Assembly (NCBI GenBank): GCA_039933315.1
Contig: JBDTOI010000125.1
Location: forward strand, 1-11,673
From: DASXRU01 sp039933315
GTDB taxonomy: Bacteria; Acidobacteriota; Blastocatellia; Pyrinomonadales; Pyrinomonadaceae
Direction of reading: 5' to 3'
Length of the DNA: 11,673 nt
Shown piece by piece: positions 6,616 to 11,673 of the stretch. Positions within the stretch are counted from its first letter, which is position 1. Each line of letters begins with the position of its first letter. The notes under the pieces were generated by a model. It did no database searches, was not told the DNA's origin, and saw only the letters and a program-made list of their open reading frames with translations. The translations under genes and the position numbers were made by a program.

Positions 6616-6737
6616 GGTCCCATGAGATCAGTACCACCACGCGGTAGCGGGTGGGTCATGGTCGTCGCACTCGAGTTGCCTGGATCACTCATCAGAACCC
6701 ACCCGCTACCGCGTGGTGGTACTGACTTCATGGGACC
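6616..6737. repeat. 122-bp element with 41-bp inverted arms inside the atp operon
   Basis: The left arm (6616-6656) and right arm (6697-6737) are reverse complements over 41 bp with only two mismatches (GAGATC against GAAGTC). They are separated by a 40-nt centre. The arms share a core of GTACCACCACGCGGTAGCGG. No target-site duplication is evident just outside. Size and structure fit a non-autonomous palindromic element of MITE or REP-pair type. It occupies the 269-nt gap between atpZ and atpI, so it is transcribed within the operon and would form a very stable hairpin in the mRNA. Confidence 0.85.
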
Positions 6738-6784
6738 GCGCGGCGCCTATTGCGCATCGGTCACCATGTCAATATTCGGGGCGC

Positions 6785-7012
6785 TCAAGACAGTTTCGAT
6801 GTGGCGCGCACGAACTGGTAAAACCCGGCCGCCGATCCCAGTACTATCCCGGCGACCAGTAACCATGGTTTCGTTCCCAGCCATCGATCCAGCATCCACC
6901 CAATTGCCAGGAAGGCTGCGACTGCAGCAAACAACGAAATCGCTGCGCCGTAAGCGATGCCGCTCCTGCGATTTACCGTCGCCTCGTCCTCGGGCTCTGC
7001 ATCTGATTTCAC
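6785..7012 (-). CDS. atpZ: AtpZ-like ATP synthase accessory membrane protein
   Basis: A small two-helix membrane protein of the ATPase_gene1/AtpZ family, found ahead of atpI and atpB; work on relatives links AtpZ/AtpI to ion (Mg2+/Ca2+) handling and to c-ring assembly. From the GTG at 7012 it has 75 aa: an acidic N-terminus (residues 1-14), helix 1 about 18-40, the family block GWMLDRWLGTKPWLL (38-52), helix 2 about 50-67, then GFYQFVR. The GTG overlaps the radical SAM stop as GTGA and is preceded by GGGAG at good spacing. A longer in-frame start at 7114 would lie inside the radical SAM coding region and adds an unconserved leader. It is followed by 269 nt with a large inverted repeat before atpI. 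Confidence 0.85.
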   Translation of the reverse strand: MKSDAEPEDEATVNRRSGIAYGAAISLFAAVAAFLAIGWMLDRWLGTKPWLLVAGIVLGSAAGFYQFVRATSKLS

Positions 7013-8130
7013 CAGCTCTCCCGCGTCAGGTAATTCTTCGGCAACTCGTACAGCAGGGCGCGGCGCGAGTGGCGCATCGAGTCGTGTATGAAGCAGACGT
7101 GGGTGCACCAGCAAGCCTTGCCGCCATCAATCGCATTCAACTCATCCTGCCGCCCTTGCGACGCCCACAATGCCGCAAAATCAAAATCATAGTCAGCCAG
7201 CGTGCCGAACTTTTCGCGCAGCTCGCAGGCGCGCACGTCGCCGTTGTAATCAATCACCACGGCCGTCTCGCCGGCCGTGCAGGGGAAAGGCCAGGCAGTC
7301 GATTCGCCAAAGTTGCTGTGCTGCGTGCGGTAGTGCGTCGTGATGGCGCCGACATAGGCCGCGTTCTTGACGAACCGCCTCGTGGCGTCATCCTCGGCAA
7401 ACATACGATCTCCGTACCGTTTCGTCAGCTTCGAAACGTGGGAATACATCTCGGGCAGGACTTCGGGCGGAATCTGTTTAATTTCCTCACCCACCAGGGT
7501 CTCGCCGCGCACGATGTTGAAGTACTGCCCATCGAGCTCAAAGTTTTCCCACATATACTCGGACAGCATTTCGATTTCAGTGTAGTTTTCGGCGCAGACT
7601 ACGGTGTTCACGTTAAGGCGAAAGCGCTCGCCATAAAGTTCTTTCAAAGGATAGAGCGAACGGATGCAGTCCAGGGCCTTCTCCCAGTTGCCGGGAACGC
7701 CTCTGATGCGGTCGTGGGTCTCGCCATAGCCGTCGAGAGCTATGTTCAGATAGAGATCAATCTCGGGATGCTGACCTAGCGCTTGATTCACCACGTCGTA
7801 CACCCGGGACTTGATTAGCGCATTGGTGGGAATGATGATCCGCTTGACGCCATTATTCGTGACGAAGGTGTCAATGATGTCGGAGACGTCGCGTCGCAAG
7901 GTAGGCTCTCCGCCCGAAAGCCAGAGGTCAGTGATCTGTGGCATGGTACGGGAAATCTTTTCGATCTGCGCAAAGCTCATGTCGCCGGGCTGGTTCAACT
8001 CTTCATGGTAGAAGCACGTGCGGCAGAATGCGTTGCAGCGCGAAGTGACAAACAGAATCACCGTGCCCAGACGCTTCTGGCGCTTCGTCGAACGAAGCAG
8101 TTGAACCAGTTGTATAGCTTTGTTGGTCAT
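7009..8130 (-). CDS. Radical SAM protein with SPASM-like C-terminal cysteines, substrate unknown
   Basis: A 373-aa radical SAM enzyme. The [4Fe-4S]/SAM motif C32-x3-C36-x2-C39 (RCNAFCRTCF) and the SAM-binding GGEP (73-76) are intact. The C-terminal region carries five further cysteines (C284, C302, C340, C342, C346, the last three as CWCTHVC), arranged as in SPASM or twitch-type auxiliary cluster domains. Members of such groups modify peptides, enzymes or small molecules, so the substrate cannot be named. It lacks the sequence blocks I associate with the hopanoid enzyme HpnH. The ATG at 8130 has no visible Shine-Dalgarno; a palindromic repeat ends 8 nt upstream. The stop overlaps the atpZ start, so atpZ translation probably depends on it. 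The neighbour upstream is a membrane glycosyltransferase, which makes a lipid- or envelope-related job possible but unproven. Confidence 0.9.
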   Translation of the reverse strand: MTNKAIQLVQLLRSTKRQKRLGTVILFVTSRCNAFCRTCFYHEELNQPGDMSFAQIEKISRTMPQITDLWLSGGEPTLRRDVSDIIDTFVTNNGVKRIIIPTNALIKSRVYDVVNQALGQHPEIDLYLNIALDGYGETHDRIRGVPGNWEKALDCIRSLYPLKELYGERFRLNVNTVVCAENYTEIEMLSEYMWENFELDGQYFNIVRGETLVGEEIKQIPPEVLPEMYSHVSKLTKRYGDRMFAEDDATRRFVKNAAYVGAITTHYRTQHSNFGESTAWPFPCTAGETAVVIDYNGDVRACELREKFGTLADYDFDFAALWASQGRQDELNAIDGGKACWCTHVCFIHDSMRHSRRALLYELPKNYLTRESW

Positions 8131-8138
8131 AACGAAGT

Positions 8139-8215
8139 TAACGCAAACTGTTAGTGTGCCGCTCTTTACCTGGGCGGCTCGCTACACTGAGTTCGCAAAC
8201 TAACAGTTTGCGTTA
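8139..8215. repeat. Palindromic repeat pair between glycosyltransferase and radical SAM genes
   Basis: A 17-bp perfect inverted repeat (8139-8155 with 8199-8215) encloses 43 nt. The right arm also contains its own perfect hairpin, CGCAAACT-AAC-AGTTTGCG (8194-8212), so two folds compete. It fills nearly the whole 90-nt gap between the two genes and lies directly before the radical SAM start codon. It looks like a paired REP-type element. Confidence 0.75.
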
Positions 8216-8220
8216 CAGCA

Positions 8221-9432
8221 TTACGGTTCGCGCGAGATGATGACAGCTTCGGTCGGCGAATTCAATTGATAGGTGATCCCGCGCCATTTGATACGACGCG
8301 AGAACGCTGCCGCCATAGCATTGTAGAGATATAGCAGAGAGGTAAGCGGCCAGAGCATTGTGTGGGCGAGCCAGCCGTGGCGCGGCGGCAGTTGATAGTT
8401 CGCCAGAACCAGGCTGACTGCCCGCGAGCGAACGAGCGACTTGGCGCTGCCCAGACCAAAGATCATTAAGAGCACGGTTAGCGGCAGGAGGTAAGGCTGG
8501 CCTGATGCCGCTCGGGAAACTACTAATCCGATCCCGCCAAAAAACACGACCCCGAACAACAAACTGCCCAGCAACACCGACCGCCAAAAGTGCGGCGCGT
8601 AAACGCGTGTGATCTTAAGCTGGCGGGTCGTGAACTCGAGCAACTCACTGAAACCACAATCCCCGAACGAAGCAATGAGACAGGCGGGAACAAATCGTAT
8701 TGGTAGCTTTGCCTCGCGCAGGATTCGCATCAAAGTAAAATCGTCGGAAACGGATCCGCGCCAGCGTTCACTGACATTAAGTTTTTCAAAGGTGCCGCGG
8801 CTAATTGCTGTGGATCCGCCCCAGCAAAAGTTCTTATCGCCATTCTCACCGAGCGCCGACGCTATTGAGGCATTCCACACGGAGCGAAGCTGCGAAGTTA
8901 GGCCGCCTCCGGCAGGCACGAACCAACGATAGCCAGTAGTCGCCCCAATGAACTGGTCGCCCAAAGGCACAACCAGCGATCTCAGCCAGTTGGCATGCGG
9001 CCGCGCGTCCGTATCGACAAAGACAAATACCTGACTCGACGTATTAGCTTCCCTTACCGCCATTCGCAAGTTGTGAACTTTCTGACCGCTGTCGCTGGCC
9101 TCGCCCGCAACCACGATTCTTGCTGTCACAATGGAGCTTGCGCTTATTGACTCTGAAGCCTCTCTAACAGTCTTCAACCCGGGATCATCGGCCTGCCCGC
9201 TGACAAAAAGAACTTCGTAGGCAGGATAATTCTGCGCCAGGATTGCGTCGAGGTTCTCCCGCAGACCCTCTTCGAGGCCGCGGCAGGGCGCGATAACTGA
9301 GATGAACGGGGTGAATTGGGGTTCAGCCCTGGTCAGCTCGCGCCGGACGTATTTCGAGAAGCGAAGGCCGCCGAGGAGTGAAGTAACGCCGAGGAAAATT
9401 ACGATCGCGGCAAAGAAGTAGAAGACCAACAT
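8221..9432 (-). CDS. Membrane glycosyltransferase, family 2/21 (ceramide-glucosyltransferase-like)
   Basis: From the ATG at 9432 the product has 403 aa: a signal-anchor helix (1-20), a GT-A catalytic domain (about 43-280), then three or four membrane helices (about 284-305, 315-333, 355-376). Motifs in order: SVIAPCRG (45-52); FVDTDAR (138-144) with the metal-binding D140/D142; CWGGSTAISRGTF (203-215); SDDF (229-232) with the likely base; and TRQLKITR (269-276), which matches the Q/RxxRW-type region of processive and glucosylceramide-type enzymes. It should add a sugar to a lipid acceptor at the membrane; the acceptor (ceramide, hopanoid, carotenoid or other) is not determinable. A TTG at 9477 would add 15 residues, but the ATG places the helix at the very N-terminus. 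It starts about 50 nt after the small secreted protein gene and is probably in the same transcript. Confidence 0.88.
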   Translation of the reverse strand: MLVFYFFAAIVIFLGVTSLLGGLRFSKYVRRELTRAEPQFTPFISVIAPCRGLEEGLRENLDAILAQNYPAYEVLFVSGQADDPGLKTVREASESISASSIVTARIVVAGEASDSGQKVHNLRMAVREANTSSQVFVFVDTDARPHANWLRSLVVPLGDQFIGATTGYRWFVPAGGGLTSQLRSVWNASIASALGENGDKNFCWGGSTAISRGTFEKLNVSERWRGSVSDDFTLMRILREAKLPIRFVPACLIASFGDCGFSELLEFTTRQLKITRVYAPHFWRSVLLGSLLFGVVFFGGIGLVVSRAASGQPYLLPLTVLLMIFGLGSAKSLVRSRAVSLVLANYQLPPRHGWLAHTMLWPLTSLLYLYNAMAAAFSRRIKWRGITYQLNSPTEAVIISREP

Positions 9433-9485
9433 AATGCCCCGGGGCGACGATCCAGCGAGAACCGTCGCCTCGAGCAAACCTCAAA

Positions 9486-9749
9486 TTATTGAGGGCAACG
9501 TCGCAGGCAATTTCGATATTGCTTGCGGCAGGCGTTCGGGTTCTTGCCACTGCGCAGGCAACGCCGGTACGAATTGGCGCACCTTCTGCGGCAGGCCTGG
9601 TTATGCGGGATGCCCACGTTATCGTTCTGCATCATGGTAGTGGACGAATTTGAGTTCTGGGCCCCCGTGGAAGGCGAGATGAAAGAGAGTTGTGCCGTCA
9701 AAGCCAGCACAAGAATACAAAACTGAATGGTGGTGCGTTTGCTTTTCAT
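9486..9749 (-). CDS. Small secreted Arg/Cys-rich protein, function unknown
   Basis: An 87-aa protein with a clear Sec signal peptide (about 1-30, ending STGA before Q31) and an excellent ribosome binding site (AAGGAG, 7 nt before the ATG). After a Ser/Thr/Asn-rich linker, the C-terminal domain (53-85) has six cysteines in the mirror-symmetric pattern C-x3-C-x6-C-x9-C-x6-C-x3-C. It contains an internal duplication, C-x3-YR-x-CLR at 57-66 and 74-83. The domain has about ten Arg and two Lys and no Asp or Glu, so it is strongly basic. Two helices joined by the GKNPN turn and tied by three disulfides would explain this, like an alpha-hairpinin with one extra bond; that fold is inference. It lies 29 nt after nuoN and just before the glycosyltransferase. 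No known family was recognised; roles such as cell-wall/LPS binding or antimicrobial action are open. Confidence 0.85.
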   Translation of the reverse strand: MKSKRTTIQFCILVLALTAQLSFISPSTGAQNSNSSTTMMQNDNVGIPHNQACRRRCANSYRRCLRSGKNPNACRKQYRNCLRRCPQ

Positions 9750-9778
9750 TCCTTGTCTCCTTTGGCAATTGGCGCCGG

Positions 9779-11356
9779 CTATCGTTGCGCAACAGAGCCG
9801 GCGACAGTGATGAGCGGACTTAGCAGTTTTTGAGCGATCTCCAGAAACGGCTGTGGGTAAATCCCCAGCAAAAGGACTCCGACTACCGACACTACCAGCG
9901 CCGTGCGCAACGTCGGTGAAAGTGCGAGAGGTTTGTCGTCAGCGATACGGTCGCCGAGGTACATCACTTTAATGAAGCGCAGGTAGTAGTAGAACGAGAT
10001 GACAATGTTAATGGCAGCCCAGCCCGCCAGCCAGTAGTACCAGTTCTTGCCATCGGTCTTTCCCCGCTCCATCAGACCCGCAAGCAAATAGTACTTACCC
10101 ATGAACCCGCCGGTAAGGGGCAGACCGCCCAGCGACAGGAGGAAGATGGCCATCATAAAGGCTATCAACGGAGCTTTCTGCGCCAGGCCCGTCATGTCTT
10201 CAACGTTGTCGCCGATAATTCCACGCCGCCGTAGAGCAATTATCACTGCAAAGGCGCCCATGTTCATCAACACATAGACGAGTAAATAAATCACGAGACC
10301 TATGTAGCCGGTCGCGTTTGCCGCGACCAGAGCCAGCAGCAAATAGCCCGCATTCGAGATTGAAGAATAGGCCAGCAGCCGCTTCGAGTTTTCCTGGGTT
10401 ACCGCTCCCCAATTACCGACCACGATCGTGATAGCCGCGACCAAACCCAGTAGCGGGGCCCAGTCAATTCGCATCGGCCCCAGCGCGACCAGAAAGATGC
10501 GCGCGAAGAGCGCAAAGCTGGCAGCTTTTGATCCGGTGGAAAGAAATGCGGTCACCGAGGTGGGCGCGCCTTCATAAGCATCGGGGGCCCACATATGAAA
10601 AGGCACGGCGCTGACCTTGAAGAACAGCCCCGCGGCCAAAGCAATCATGCCCAGCACCAGCATCGGCCTGAGAGTGGCGCCGGCGTTGGCCGCATCGCCG
10701 CCCGCCGGCGATGAGGCTACGATAGCGCCCACGCTCTGTCCTATTTCGCCAAGATTTGTGGAGCCGGCAATGCCGTACAGCAGCGACATTCCATATAACA
10801 GAATGCCCGAGGAGAAGGCGCCCAAAAGGAAATACTTCATCGCGGCTTCGTTCGAACGTTTTTCCCGCTTCGTGAATGCGACCAGCACATAAAAGGTAAG
10901 CGCCATCAATTCCAGGCTGATAAAGAGCGCGATCAGATCGTAACCGGAACCGAGGAACATCATGCCAACCGTGGCAAATAGAACCAGTGCGTAGTATTCA
11001 CCGTGCTGTTCGCCTTCGATATCCAGAAAGCGCGTTGAGATCGCAATCGCCAGTGCGGCCGCAAGGAGGAAAATAGATTTGAAGAGCAGCGCAAAGCCAT
11101 CAAGACGAATCATCCCGTAGAAGCCGTCAAGTGGTAAGGCGGTCCGATTCGCCTGCCAGAAAACTCCCAGCGATATTGCTGCCAGCAGAATAACCGCCAA
11201 CCCGAAGTAGGCTGTTACCTTGCTCTTGCGGTAAGGAAGGATTACTTCCATCACCAGCACCACACACGCCCCCACTGTCAGGATCAGTTCCGGAGCGATC
11301 AACTGCATGTCGCGCAGGTTAAATTGCAGGGCCGAGTTTTGCAGGAAAAGGAGCAT
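9779..11356 (-). CDS. nuoN: NADH-quinone oxidoreductase subunit N
   Basis: An antiporter-like proton-pumping subunit of respiratory complex I in the cytoplasmic membrane. It has 525 aa with about 14 hydrophobic segments. Conserved charged residues of the half-channels are visible: E149 in the SLELMALTFY helix; K247 in FFKVSAVPFHMWAPDAYEGAP (246-266); K277 in STGSKA; and K421 in GGFMGKYYLLAGL. The block NSKRLLAYSSISNAGYLL (323-340) is also typical. The ATG at 11356 has AAGG at good spacing and follows nuoM by 14 nt, the normal end of a nuo operon. It is a few dozen residues longer than the E. coli protein, mostly in a glycine/alanine-rich loop at about 203-230. Downstream, after 29 nt, the transcript continues into non-nuo genes with no terminator seen. 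Confidence 0.97.
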   Translation of the reverse strand: MLLFLQNSALQFNLRDMQLIAPELILTVGACVVLVMEVILPYRKSKVTAYFGLAVILLAAISLGVFWQANRTALPLDGFYGMIRLDGFALLFKSIFLLAAALAIAISTRFLDIEGEQHGEYYALVLFATVGMMFLGSGYDLIALFISLELMALTFYVLVAFTKREKRSNEAAMKYFLLGAFSSGILLYGMSLLYGIAGSTNLGEIGQSVGAIVASSPAGGDAANAGATLRPMLVLGMIALAAGLFFKVSAVPFHMWAPDAYEGAPTSVTAFLSTGSKAASFALFARIFLVALGPMRIDWAPLLGLVAAITIVVGNWGAVTQENSKRLLAYSSISNAGYLLLALVAANATGYIGLVIYLLVYVLMNMGAFAVIIALRRRGIIGDNVEDMTGLAQKAPLIAFMMAIFLLSLGGLPLTGGFMGKYYLLAGLMERGKTDGKNWYYWLAGWAAINIVISFYYYLRFIKVMYLGDRIADDKPLALSPTLRTALVVSVVGVLLLGIYPQPFLEIAQKLLSPLITVAGSVAQR

Positions 11357-11370
11357 GGTTACCTTAAACG

Positions 11371-11673
11371 CTATTTATGAGTTGCCGGCTGACCTCCCAA
11401 AGGGATCGCCGGTTGGGCCCCGGTCGTAATCGTGGGTTTCGGATTCGGAGCTGGAATTGGATAATCCGGTCGCACCTGCTTAACAATCGCGTTCACAGGC
11501 TTTTCAATGTAGGCCAGAAACGGTTTCGGATAGACGCCAATCCAAAGCGACAGAATCACCAGCGGCAACATATAAGCCCATTCGCGCCCGCTCAGATCGC
11601 GCAATTTTTCGTTTTTGGGATTGTTGATATTGCCGAAGAACATTCGTTGATAGAGCCAGAGCATATAAGCGGC
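11371..11673 (-). CDS. nuoM: NADH-quinone oxidoreductase subunit M, C-terminal part (cut by window edge)
   Basis: The frame is open from the window edge to the TAG at 11371, giving the last 100 residues. It begins AAYMLWLYQRMFFG, a hallmark of the NuoM C-terminal region, followed by one more membrane helix with LWIGVYPKPFL. The final ~35 residues form a Pro/Thr/Gln-rich tail (after VKQVRPDYP) that is longer than in the E. coli protein. The 5' part lies outside the window, so the start and the catalytic Lys/Glu residues cannot be judged. It precedes nuoN by 14 nt. Confidence 0.93.
   Translation of the reverse strand, partial: AAYMLWLYQRMFFGNINNPKNEKLRDLSGREWAYMLPLVILSLWIGVYPKPFLAYIEKPVNAIVKQVRPDYPIPAPNPKPTITTGAQPAIPLGGQPATHK

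Noticed and set aside
6516..6731. N-terminal extension of AtpI from an ATG at 6731
   Set aside because: The extra 72 residues are translated from the inverted repeat and spacer and have no membrane or family character. The ATG at 6515 gives a normal AtpI length.
7013..7114. Longer AtpZ start at 7114
   Set aside because: The added residues overlap the 3' end of the radical SAM gene and do not match the family. The GTG at 7012 has a good ribosome binding site and the overlap typical of coupling.
6562..7779. 405-codon open frame on the + strand
   Set aside because: It runs antisense through atpZ and the radical SAM gene, both with clear family motifs, and through the inverted repeat. The translation has no recognisable domain and is rich in Arg/Val/Leu, as expected of an antisense shadow in GC-rich DNA.
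7009..9432. Hopanoid HpnH/HpnI-like pair
   Set aside because: A radical SAM gene beside a family-21-type glycosyltransferase suggests it, but the radical SAM protein lacks the HpnH sequence blocks and has extra SPASM-like cysteines, and no other hopanoid gene is present.

Overview
The window is compact, gene-dense chromosomal DNA of moderately high GC, most likely from a Gram-negative bacterium of the Acidobacteriota (Blastocatellia-like). This placement is an inference. It rests on the lipid A/Kdo genes (outer membrane), a zinc-ribbon-headed Ser/Thr kinase with one transmembrane segment and a Pro/Thr-rich tail, a subunit c with its own signal peptide, and several short palindromic repeats in the gaps. 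No phage, IS, CRISPR, tRNA or rRNA was seen.

Layout. On the + strand, kdtA (waaA) and lpxK overlap by 4 nt and form the end of an inner-core/lipid A module (43-2453). They converge on a - strand gene for a membrane-anchored Ser/Thr protein kinase (2566-4131). A 372-bp repeat-rich gap (4132-4503) holds an inverted pair of GC-rich repeats, a perfect palindrome, a candidate kinase promoter and a probable terminator for the next unit. Everything from 4504 to the right edge is on the - strand. In transcription order it reads: nuoM (3' end only), nuoN, a small secreted Arg/Cys-rich protein, a membrane glycosyltransferase, a radical SAM/SPASM-like protein, atpZ, atpI, atpB and atpE.

How the genes fit together. 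NuoM and NuoN are proton-pumping subunits of complex I. AtpZ, AtpI, AtpB (a) and AtpE (c) are the accessory and ion-channel parts of the F-type ATP synthase, so proton-motive-force producers and consumers lie in one run. Subunit b and all F1 genes are absent, so the ATP synthase locus is split. Between nuoN and atpZ lies a three-gene insert that does not belong to energy metabolism in any obvious way. It is joined to its neighbours by short gaps, and by a GTGA stop/start overlap into atpZ.

The most notable non-coding signals are: a 41-bp-arm inverted repeat inside the atp operon (6616-6737); a hairpin that would bury the ribosome binding site of atpE (4837-4869); and palindromic repeats lying directly in front of kdtA and the radical SAM gene, both of which lack a visible Shine-Dalgarno sequence. 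The best candidate for something undescribed is the small secreted protein at 9486-9749, with a mirror-symmetric six-cysteine pattern, together with the uncharacterised glycosyltransferase/radical SAM pair beside it.
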